From assembly GCA_964642165.1 (NCBI GenBank), contig CAZXOC010000049.1, positions 1-32,982 on the forward strand: a stretch of 32,982 bases of DNA, given 5' to 3'. The notes under the pieces are model-generated. The model was not told the origin of the DNA and searched no databases. It worked only from the letters and a program-made list of their open reading frames with translations. The position numbers and the translations under genes are program-made. The DNA is from CAYRVX01 sp964642165. Lineage in GTDB: Bacteria; Planctomycetota; Phycisphaerae; SM23-33. Positions 7,721 through 13,882 of this stretch are shown one piece after another. Numbering within the stretch: position 1 is the first letter of the stretch; each line of letters opens with the position of its first letter.

Positions 7721-8755
7721 TCAGATCACGCTGCTGCGGATCATGTGCGCGAGCTCCATGGACTTGACGGCGTCGTGGATGTCCGTCTCGCTCCGCGCGC
7801 CGCTGCGGACGCAGTCGATGAAGTGGCGGTCCTCGAAGTAGAAGCCGTAGTAGCGGTGGAAGGCGTCTCCCCCGGCCAGTTCGATGCCGTCCAGCGTTTC
7901 GGTGTTCTGTTCCTCGGCCCCGCGGGCGGCGAGGGAGTAGCGCACGCCGCCCTTGTGGACGAGCAGTCTCGCCTCGCACGCGGCCGTGCCGAAGCCCAGG
8001 CTGATGTAGGCGCTGAGCCCGGGCCCGTGCACCTCGAACTTGTGCACGCGCCCGCCGGTGCGGTAGTTGCCCTTGATGATGCCCGTCACGCCGTTGTCGA
8101 AGCGGACCACGCTGCTCCAGCGGTTGAGGATGGCCTCGTCGCTGCCGCCGGCGACCGTCGCGGCGCGGACGGGCTCGCCGCCGGCGAACCAGCGGACGAG
8201 GTCCACCGCGTGGATCACGTCGGACTCGAACGCCGGGACGGACCCGCGGTCGAACGCGCCCGAGCCGAGCTTGAAGAAGCACCCCTCCACCTGGTTGACG
8301 GTCGTCTCGGCGTCCAGGATCTCCTTGACGCGCCGGATCAGCGGGATGTGCCGGCGGTTGAAGCCCACCTGGAGGATCCGCCCGGCCTCGTCGGCCTTGC
8401 GGGCGAGCGACCGGCACTGGAACAGGTCCACGCCGGGCGGCTTCTCCATGAACGTGGGGAAGCCGGCGTCCAGGCAGTGCCACGCCACGTGGAACAGGTT
8501 GCCCGGCTCGACGAGCACGAAGACGGCATCGACGCGGTCCCTCTCGGCCGCGAGCATCTCCTTGTAGAGCGTGTAGACGCGCGGGATGGCGTGCTTCTCG
8601 GCCTGCTCGCGCGCCCGGGACTCGACGATGTCGCAGACGGCGACGACGTTCACGTCGCTCATCTCGGCCAGGGACGGGAGGTGCACGGAGCGGGCGATCC
8701 CGCCGGCCCCGATCACCGCCACGTTCGTGCGCTTGGGGGGATTCTCGTCGGTCAT
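7721..8755 (-). CDS. Gfo/Idh/MocA-family oxidoreductase
   Basis: A 344-aa cytosolic NAD(P)-dependent sugar or inositol oxidoreductase of unknown substrate. The N-terminal Rossmann fold shows VAVIGAGGIAR (12-22). The family EKP motif is at 104-106 (FMEKPPG), the GFNRRH block follows, and the C-terminal domain carries HAVDLVRWFAG with the conserved His/Asp pair. Two starts are possible. ATG 8755 (MTDEN) follows GGGA at a 6-nt distance and begins just before the Rossmann strand. ATG 8788 would add 11 residues. The open frame extends far upstream without meaning. It is the first gene of the minus-strand operon, behind the promoter at 8823-8850. Its company (sulfatase, GH115-like enzyme) suggests oxidation or isomerisation of a released sugar. 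Confidence 0.92.
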   Translation of the reverse strand: MTDENPPKRTNVAVIGAGGIARSVHLPSLAEMSDVNVVAVCDIVESRAREQAEKHAIPRVYTLYKEMLAAERDRVDAVFVLVEPGNLFHVAWHCLDAGFPTFMEKPPGVDLFQCRSLARKADEAGRILQVGFNRRHIPLIRRVKEILDAETTVNQVEGCFFKLGSGAFDRGSVPAFESDVIHAVDLVRWFAGGEPVRAATVAGGSDEAILNRWSSVVRFDNGVTGIIKGNYRTGGRVHKFEVHGPGLSAYISLGFGTAACEARLLVHKGGVRYSLAARGAEEQNTETLDGIELAGGDAFHRYYGFYFEDRHFIDCVRSGARSETDIHDAVKSMELAHMIRSSVI

Positions 8756-8822
8756 GCGCGTTCCCGATGCGTTGCCAGGTCCGGACATCTCGTCGACCCG
8801 CGCTCTGCGGCGCCGCGTGGCG

Positions 8823-8850
8823 ATTATACCGGCGCCGGTCCACCCGACAA
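8823..8850 (-). promoter_or_regulatory. sigma70-type promoter of the minus-strand glycan operon
   Basis: On the minus strand TTGTCG (8850-8845), a 16-nt spacer and a perfect TATAAT (8828-8823) lie about 70 nt before the oxidoreductase start. A perfect -10 box is conspicuous in such GC-rich DNA. Confidence 0.6.
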
Positions 8851-8900
8851 GCCGCGAGCAGGCACCGTCGCGCCGGGCCGGCGGGCAAGCTGGATTCGCC

Positions 8901-8928
8901 TTGACGCCCTTTGGACAGCGGGTATGTT
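8901..8928 (+). promoter_or_regulatory. sigma70-type promoter of the divergent sulfatase operon
   Basis: TTGACG (8901-8906), a 16-nt spacer and TATGTT (8923-8928) lie about 70 nt before the GTG at 8999. The two divergent promoters are about 50 bp apart, so a single regulator bound between them could control both operons. Confidence 0.5.
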
Positions 8929-8998
8929 GGCGGCGTACCCCTGGCGGGCGACGGCGCAGGTTCACGGGTTGCCGGGGGCGCTGTGGAGAACGGATAGC

Positions 8999-9811
8999 GT
9001 GGCCAAGACAAAACGGAAGACCGATCCAACGCGGACCCGACCGCTCAGCCTGGAGTTCCTTCGCGACCTCGGGGCGCTCAAGGGCCTGTCCCTGCCGGCC
9101 GGGCCCTTCGACCCCAACGGCACGTGGACGGCGTCCTACCGGCTCTGGCTGGTCCAGCGGAACATGGGCGGCGGCTGCCTGCGCCTGCGGCGCGAGCCGG
9201 CGGACGACGGCGTCCGCCTGGACGTCGAGCTCTGCGTCGCGGAGGTGGGCGGGTACCTCCGCCGCACCCGGGCCGAGCTGCGCTGCGCCGCCGACGACCT
9301 GTGCACGCCGAAGTCCTGGACGCTGACGTCGAGGAGCATCGGCCTGGACGGCCGGCCCATCAAGGGCACGGAGGTGGCCGAGACGGGCGCCATCCGCCGG
9401 GGCGTCGTGGAGGTCCGATTCGGCGAGCGCCGCCGGAGCGAGAAGGTTCCCGGCCCCGTGACCAGCAACTGGTCGCTGCTCGAGGCCGTCCAGCGATGGA
9501 AGGCCGGGAAGATCAAGCCCCTTGCCTTCACGATGCTGGAGGAGCTGGACCTGCCGAAGCCCGGGCAGCGGCTGGCCCTTCGCGAGAGGAAGGACTTCGA
9601 GCTGAACGGCAGGAAGCTGCGCCTCTGCGGCTACCAGCAGATCGGGCGGGGCGTGCTGCCGTGGCAGTACTGGGTGGACGAGCGAGGACAACTGCTGGCG
9701 GCCTTCAGCGGCGTGCGGGCGCTGCTCCACGACCCGGGGGCGTCGCAATGGATGCAGGAGCGGCTCGACAGGGCGCGAGCCCGGCTCAAGAGGATGCGGC
9801 AGGTGAAATGA
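8999..9811 (+). CDS. unknown 270-aa protein coupled to a sulfatase
   Basis: I do not recognise a named family. The protein starts with a basic stretch (AKTKRKTDPTRTR) and shows no signal peptide. Its middle looks beta-rich: alternating hydrophobic residues, paired Arg-rich strands and an acidic cysteine-containing segment (ELCVAEVGGYLRRTRAELRC). Then comes SNWSLLEAVQRW and a C-terminal basic helix (ERLDRARARLKRMRQ). The general pattern faintly recalls LolA- or DUF3108-like folds, but this is not a firm match. The start is GTG 8999 with GGAG 10 nt upstream; the frame is open further back but without coding character. Its TGA overlaps the ATG of the next gene (ATGA), so the two are translationally coupled and probably act together. 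Confidence 0.8.
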   Translation: MAKTKRKTDPTRTRPLSLEFLRDLGALKGLSLPAGPFDPNGTWTASYRLWLVQRNMGGGCLRLRREPADDGVRLDVELCVAEVGGYLRRTRAELRCAADDLCTPKSWTLTSRSIGLDGRPIKGTEVAETGAIRRGVVEVRFGERRRSEKVPGPVTSNWSLLEAVQRWKAGKIKPLAFTMLEELDLPKPGQRLALRERKDFELNGRKLRLCGYQQIGRGVLPWQYWVDERGQLLAAFSGVRALLHDPGASQWMQERLDRARARLKRMRQVK

Positions 9812-11238
9812 CTCAGCCAAACGACAAGTCGAATCGAGAGGCAGGCCGCTGGACGCGGCGCGACGTGCTGAAAGCCGCTGCGACCGGCGCGCTGGCCGCG
9901 GCGGGCGGGTCGGCCTTCGCCGCCCCGACGCCCGCGCGCAACGCCAAGCCCAACTTCCTGTTCGTCGTCACCGATCAGCAGGGGCTGGACACGCTGTCGG
10001 CGCTGGGCTGCCGGGACGTGCAGACGCCCAACCTCGATCGCCTCGCGCGCCGCGGCACGGCGTTCCTGGAGTCCTACAGCACCAACCCCCTCTGCTCGCC
10101 GGCGCGGAGCAGCATGTTCACGGGGCGGCCGACGCTCGAAACCGGCGTGGTCGTGAACGGCCGGCCCATCCGCTCCACAATGCCGAACATGGGGCAGTGG
10201 CTCCGCCGCAGCGGCTACGAGACCCTCTACGCGGGCAAGTGGCACCTGCCGCAGAGCTTCACGCCGAACATTCCCGGCTTCGACGTGATCGCCACGGGCA
10301 TCAACGGCCAGGGCGGCGTCTGCGACGCGAGCGTCTCCCGCGCCTGCCAGGGGTACCTGCGGAACCGCTCGTCCGACAAGCCGTTCCTCCTGGTCGCGTC
10401 CTTCCTCCAGCCGCACGACGTCTGCCAGTTCGTCAGCATGCACGCCGCCAGCGGCGAGATGCTCTTCCACGACGCCGTCGCCGACGAGCTGCCGCCTCTG
10501 CCGCCCAACTTCAAGTACGACGCTCGCGAGCCGCTCAAGGTCCGGCGCCACACCCGACCGAGGTGGTCCGAGAAGCAGTGGCGATACTACCTGTGGAACT
10601 ACTACCGGATGGTCGAGATGGTCGACGCCGAGATCGGGCGCGTCCTGCGAGCCCTCGAGGACAGCGGCCAGGCCGGCAGCACGGTGGTGATCTTCACCGC
10701 CGACCACGGCGAAGGCCGCGCTCGCCACCAGCTCGTCACCAAGAACTACCTCTACGACGAGGCGGCGAAGGTGCCGCTGGTCGTCTCCTGTCCGGGACGC
10801 GTCGGCCAGGGCGCCACCGACGCCGCCCACCTGGTCAGCGGCCTGGATATCCTGCCGACCATCTGTGACTACGCGGGCGTGGGGCCGCCGGAAAACGTCC
10901 GCGGGCGATCCCTGCGCCCGCTGCTGGAGGGCGGGAACGTCTCGTGGCGTGAGTTCGTGCCCGCCGAGGTGGCCATCACCGGCCGCATGATCCGCACGCC
11001 GAAGTACAAGTACATCGCCTACAAGAACGACCCCGTCGAGCAGCTCTTCGACGTGCAGGCCGACGCGGGCGAGACGAAGAACCTCGCCGGCGAGGCGAAG
11101 CACGCCTCGGCCCTGAAGGACCACCGCAAGCTGCTCGCGGGTTGGGAGTCGCGCCTGGACGTGGCCCGGGTGGCGCTGCCGAAGTGGGCGCAGCCGGCGA
11201 AGGCGGGCGGCGGCAGGTCCGGGCGGGGGGCTTCCTGA
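9808..11238 (+). CDS. Tat-exported sulfatase (S1 family)
   Basis: A 476-aa sulfatase, distinct from the one at 3516-4994. It has a twin-arginine signal (TRRDVLKAAATGALAAAGG, residues 16-34), a metal-binding VTDQQ (54-58), the formylglycine motif C96-S-P-A-R100, GKWHLP and TADHGEG. The C-terminal subdomain reports IRTPKYKYIAYKNDPVEQLFD, the usual sulfatase end pattern. The start is the ATG that overlaps the stop of the preceding gene (ATGA); an open frame reaching back to 9124 only shadows that gene. The 3' end meets the convergent flavodoxin-like gene with 12 nt between. Substrate specificity cannot be told, but two different sulfatases at one locus fit stepwise desulfation of one complex glycan. 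Confidence 0.93.
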   Translation: MTQPNDKSNREAGRWTRRDVLKAAATGALAAAGGSAFAAPTPARNAKPNFLFVVTDQQGLDTLSALGCRDVQTPNLDRLARRGTAFLESYSTNPLCSPARSSMFTGRPTLETGVVVNGRPIRSTMPNMGQWLRRSGYETLYAGKWHLPQSFTPNIPGFDVIATGINGQGGVCDASVSRACQGYLRNRSSDKPFLLVASFLQPHDVCQFVSMHAASGEMLFHDAVADELPPLPPNFKYDAREPLKVRRHTRPRWSEKQWRYYLWNYYRMVEMVDAEIGRVLRALEDSGQAGSTVVIFTADHGEGRARHQLVTKNYLYDEAAKVPLVVSCPGRVGQGATDAAHLVSGLDILPTICDYAGVGPPENVRGRSLRPLLEGGNVSWREFVPAEVAITGRMIRTPKYKYIAYKNDPVEQLFDVQADAGETKNLAGEAKHASALKDHRKLLAGWESRLDVARVALPKWAQPAKAGGGRSGRGAS

Positions 11239-11250
11239 GCTTCCGGGTGC

Positions 11251-11799
11251 TCAAGTGCCGGCGAGCCAGTGGCCGGTGATGCGGAGCACGTCACACTTCA
11301 GGTCGAGGTTCTGCCGGCGGACGGGGATGACGTCGACCAGGTCGAAGCCGCACGTGCGGAGGACCTTCTCGAGGCTGACCGTGCAGGCCGGGGCGCCGCC
11401 GCCGCCCCCGCCGGCCACGCAGATGCCCACCGCGCGCTTGCCCTCCACGCGTGCCTTGCCCGCCTCGTGGCGGGTGGTGCGGCGAAGCCGATCGAGCAGC
11501 GCCCGCAGGCTCTCGCTGAGGTCGCTGAAGTACACCGGCGTGGCGAAGACGACCGCGTCGGCGGCCTGGAGCTTCGCCACGAGGCCGGCGAAGTCGTCCT
11601 CGATGACGCAGCGGCCTTCCGTCCGGCATAGCCCCCAGCCGTTGGCGTCGCACTGGCGGCAGCGCTCGACGGCCATCTGCGGCAGGAAGACGATCTCGCC
11701 CTCGCCGCCGGCCTGGCGAACGCCCGCCAGCAGGGCCTCGGCGGCGCGGGCCGTCTGGCCCCGGGGGTTGCGGCTGCCGGAGATGACGACGGTCTTCAT
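11251..11799 (-). CDS. flavodoxin-fold NAD(P)H-dependent FMN oxidoreductase with a cysteine cluster
   Basis: A 182-aa cytosolic flavoprotein. The FMN phosphate loop is SGSRNPRGQTARAAEAL (7-23), the FATPVYFSDLSESLRALLDR block binds the isoalloxazine region, and a glycine-rich AGGGGGGAPA replaces the usual third loop. Four cysteines (C47, C50, C58, C64) form CX2CX7CX5C before IEDDF. Related proteins carry a compact cluster here, and iron-sulfur flavoproteins bind 4Fe-4S through a tighter CX2CX2CX4-7C. Whether this longer spacing binds a cluster is open. ATG 11799 is preceded by GGAAG at ~6 nt. An in-frame extension to 11907 is Arg-rich and unlikely. The gene follows the FmdB-like gene by 52 nt. 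Confidence 0.9.
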   Translation of the reverse strand: MKTVVISGSRNPRGQTARAAEALLAGVRQAGGEGEIVFLPQMAVERCRQCDANGWGLCRTEGRCVIEDDFAGLVAKLQAADAVVFATPVYFSDLSESLRALLDRLRRTTRHEAGKARVEGKRAVGICVAGGGGGGAPACTVSLEKVLRTCGFDLVDVIPVRRQNLDLKCDVLRITGHWLAGT

Positions 11800-11851
11800 C
11801 GTGGTCTTCCTTCCCGGTGGCGGCCCGAGGGGGCGCCTCGCTCGGACGCGG

Positions 11852-12148
11852 TCAGTCCGACGAGATGTTCTTCGGCCCCTTTCCGACGGTCTTCTCGTAC
11901 CGCCCACTGTCGGTCTTGACGTACTTGGTGAAGCCGAGGGACTCGAGCTTCCTGTCGTCCTTCACCTTCGCCTCCATCGCCCGGTCGGTGTGCTCTCCGG
12001 GCAGGTGGGGCGGCTGGATCACGCGACGGACCGGCTGGCCCGTCTTCGGATGCTCCTTCAGCGGCGCATCCGTCATGCTCTGCCGGACCTCGAATCGCTC
12101 GCCGCCCTCACCGTTGGCCAGGATCACCTCGTAGACGTACGTGGGCAT
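11852..12148 (-). CDS. FmdB-like small protein lacking all zinc-ribbon cysteines
   Basis: A 98-aa protein with the FmdB-family frame: MPTYVYE at the N-terminus, RFEVRQSMTDAPLKEHP (18-34), then a PVRRVI strand and a charged C-terminal tail ending near YVKTDSGRYEKTVGKGP. FmdB proteins normally carry two CxxC pairs (YxCxxCG...CPxCG). Here the first pair is replaced by an NGEGGE-type stretch and the second by HPKTGQ, with no cysteine in the whole protein, so it cannot bind zinc in the usual way. FmdB was named as a putative regulator, but its role is poorly known. The start ATG 12148 has GAGGAG about 10 nt upstream. It lies between mutY and the flavodoxin-like gene on the same strand. Confidence 0.82.
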   Translation of the reverse strand: MPTYVYEVILANGEGGERFEVRQSMTDAPLKEHPKTGQPVRRVIQPPHLPGEHTDRAMEAKVKDDRKLESLGFTKYVKTDSGRYEKTVGKGPKNISSD

Positions 12149-12280
12149 GGCTTCGGCACTCCTCGCACAGCCCGGGGGCCGGAGCGTCTACATCGCCGGC
12201 CGACCCGCTTGGCATGCTGTCGATGATACGGGATCCGCCTCGCCGTCGCCACGCCCGGCTCGGCGCGACGCCGGGGGCGC

Positions 12281-13372
12281 TCACGTCGCGTGCTTCTCGC
12301 GCAGCGCCGCGATGATCCTGTGATTGGCCTTGGGAAAGGCGTAGTCATCCAGGTCGGCCAGGCGAACCCACTTGACGGCGTCACAGCCGATGGGGCGGCA
12401 CCGGCCGGAGAGGTAGCGGCACTCGAACGCCTCCAGCGTGATGCGGAAGTGCGAGTAGGCGTGACGGACGGTGACGAGATGCCCGGTCGGCTGGACCTCG
12501 ATGCCCACCTCCTCCCGGACCTCTCGCACGACGGCCTGGTCGAGCGTCTCGCCGTCCTCGCGCTTGCCGCCGGGGAATTCCCACAGCCCGCCGAGCAGGC
12601 CGTCGGGCTTGCGCCGGTCGATCAGAACGCGGCCGCGCCGCCACACGATACCCGCGGCGATGTCGTAATGGGGCACGGGCCGGCGGGGGGCCCTTCGGGG
12701 CAGCTTGTCCTGCTCGCCGCGAGCCAGCGCGCGGCAGTGGGCCTTGAGAGGGCAGGCCGGGCAGCGGGGCCCCCTCGGCACGCAGACCGTCGCGCCGAGG
12801 TCCATGATCGCCTGGTTGATCCGCCCCGCCTTGCCGGCCGGCGTCAGGGACCGGGCCAGACGCAGCAGACGCTTCTGCGTCGCGGCCACGCCAATGTCTC
12901 CACGCACGCAGAACAGCCGCGAGAGCACCCGTTTGACGTTGCCGTCGACGACCGCCTCGTCCAGCCCAAAGGCGATGCTGGCCACGGCCGCCGCCGTGTA
13001 CGGGCCGACGCCCGGCAGGGAGCGGAGCTGCTCGACGGTCTGCGGCAGGCGGCCGCCGAAGTCGGCCACAATCCTCCTTGCCGCCGCGTGCAGGTTTCTC
13101 GCCCGGGAGTAATACCCCAGGCCTTCCCACGCCTTGAGGACGGCCGACGCCGGCGCGGCCGCCAACGCGGCGACGGTGGGGAATCGCTTCAGGAATCGCT
13201 CGAAGTAGCCCGTGGCGGTGGCAACGCGGGTCTGCTGGAGCATGACCTCCGAGATCCAGATGGCGTAGGGGTCGCTTCGCCGGCGCCAGGGGAGGTCGCG
13301 GCGGTGCCGATTCCACCAGGTCTCCAGGGCCCTCTGGATGGCCGTGGCACGCTGCTGCCGGGAAGTTGCCAT
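12281..13372 (-). CDS. mutY: A/G-specific adenine DNA glycosylase with intact Nudix domain
   Basis: A 363-aa MutY that removes adenine mispaired with 8-oxoguanine. The HhH-GPD domain holds WISEVMLQQTRV with catalytic E42, the hairpin LPGVGPYTA (119-127) and catalytic D143 in VVDGNV. The 4Fe-4S cluster ligands are C197, C204, C207 and C213 (CX6CX2CX5C). The C-terminal MutT-like domain has a complete Nudix box at 269-291 (GX5EX7REVREEVGI). In E. coli MutY this box is degenerate and only recognises 8-oxoG, so hydrolase activity might be retained here. The start at ATG 13372 (GGAG ~10 nt upstream) is preferred over ATG 13399 or TTG 13405. It is transcribed away from the tpsB promoter region. Confidence 0.96.
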   Translation of the reverse strand: MATSRQQRATAIQRALETWWNRHRRDLPWRRRSDPYAIWISEVMLQQTRVATATGYFERFLKRFPTVAALAAAPASAVLKAWEGLGYYSRARNLHAAARRIVADFGGRLPQTVEQLRSLPGVGPYTAAAVASIAFGLDEAVVDGNVKRVLSRLFCVRGDIGVAATQKRLLRLARSLTPAGKAGRINQAIMDLGATVCVPRGPRCPACPLKAHCRALARGEQDKLPRRAPRRPVPHYDIAAGIVWRRGRVLIDRRKPDGLLGGLWEFPGGKREDGETLDQAVVREVREEVGIEVQPTGHLVTVRHAYSHFRITLEAFECRYLSGRCRPIGCDAVKWVRLADLDDYAFPKANHRIIAALREKHAT

Positions 13373-13478
13373 GCCTGCGCCGCTCCGGTAAGTACCCATC
13401 CGCAATGAAGCGCCGAGGCCCCATTATGCCCGGGGCGCAGCCGGCGGCAAAGCGCCGAGCGGGCGCGCCGGGCGGCAG

Positions 13479-13507
13479 TTGACACAATAGGCTTTGGACA
13501 AATTAAT
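13479..13507 (+). promoter_or_regulatory. possible distal promoter in an AT-rich island
   Basis: TTGACA (13479-13484), a 17-nt spacer and ATTAAT (13502-13507). The -35 is perfect and the -10 moderate. It is about 375 bp from tpsB, so it would give a long leader. Confidence 0.3.
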
Positions 13508-13746
13508 TACGCTTGTCTCGTGCCTGGACGTGCCGGGCGGGGGCTCCCGCGTTGGCCCGTCCGGGCGCAAACCACATACAACGGATGGGGTTTTCGGCGG
13601 GGCCGACCCACAACCCCTCGGGGCTGCCGGCGGCTCGCGGGCGCCTGCCGATCTCGGGCCGGCAGGGGCGCCGCCCGCCCGTGCCGCCCCGGCGGGCGAA
13701 CTGCCGTTAGTTCTTGTCAGAGCCCTTTTTTGGCGCGGAAAGTTGC

Positions 13747-13774
13747 TTGACATCGCCGGTGGAAGGCGTACGTT
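13747..13774 (+). promoter_or_regulatory. candidate tpsB-tpsA promoter
   Basis: TTGACA (13747-13752), a 16-nt spacer and TACGTT (13769-13774) would start transcription near 13781, leaving a leader of about 100 nt. The -35 overlaps the end of the GAAAGTTGCTTG 12-mer. Confidence 0.45.
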
Positions 13775-13787
13775 CATGCACGGCATG
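13775..13787. promoter_or_regulatory. inverted repeat CATGC-ACG-GCATG at the predicted start site
   Basis: Perfect 5-bp arms around a 3-nt centre, directly after the -10 box and over the predicted transcription start. The position is suitable for an operator; no regulator is identified. Confidence 0.3.
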
Positions 13788-13882
13788 TAGTGTTGGCTTC
13801 CGGTGCGCTCGCTTTTTGTCGTCACCGGGGGCCGCAACGACAGCTCAGATCCGGATCCGGAATGCCAGGGAGAAGATCGAGC

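Larger units (their letters stand above)
13373..13882. other. 510-bp intergenic region between mutY and tpsB
   Basis: No convincing gene. It holds an AT-rich island at 13479-13510, a candidate promoter at 13747-13774, the 12-mer GAAAGTTGCTTG at 13738-13749 shared with the region upstream of tssB, and an inverted repeat at 13775-13787. A TTG-initiated 98-codon frame (13494-13790) is Pro/Gly/Arg-rich without recognisable features and is not called. Confidence 0.6.

Noticed and set aside
2220..7767. Very long plus-strand open frames opposite the minus-strand operon
   Set aside because: They mirror the high-GC third-position bias of the real minus-strand genes, are Arg/Ala/Pro/Val-rich, and show no domain, while the minus frames show clear family motifs.
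9124..9807. N-terminal extension of the second sulfatase
   Set aside because: The in-frame open stretch overlaps the 270-aa gene, lacks coding character, and would bury the Tat signal.
12149..12280. Minus-strand promoter for the FmdB-like gene (TATCAT at 12228-12223)
   Set aside because: No acceptable -35 box lies 16-18 nt upstream, so it was not listed.
13556..13620. Cyclic-di-GMP (GEMM) riboswitch suggested by GGGCGCAAACC
   Set aside because: The remaining conserved blocks and paired elements could not be found.
13731..13748. Sigma54-type promoter (TGGCGC...TTGCTT)
   Set aside because: The GG and GC elements are spaced one base too far apart, and sigma54 spacing is strict. The similar sequence near 24438 also fails.
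13494..13790. Small TTG-initiated ORF upstream of tpsB
   Set aside because: No ribosome site or recognisable sequence, composition of intergenic DNA, and it overlaps the candidate promoter.
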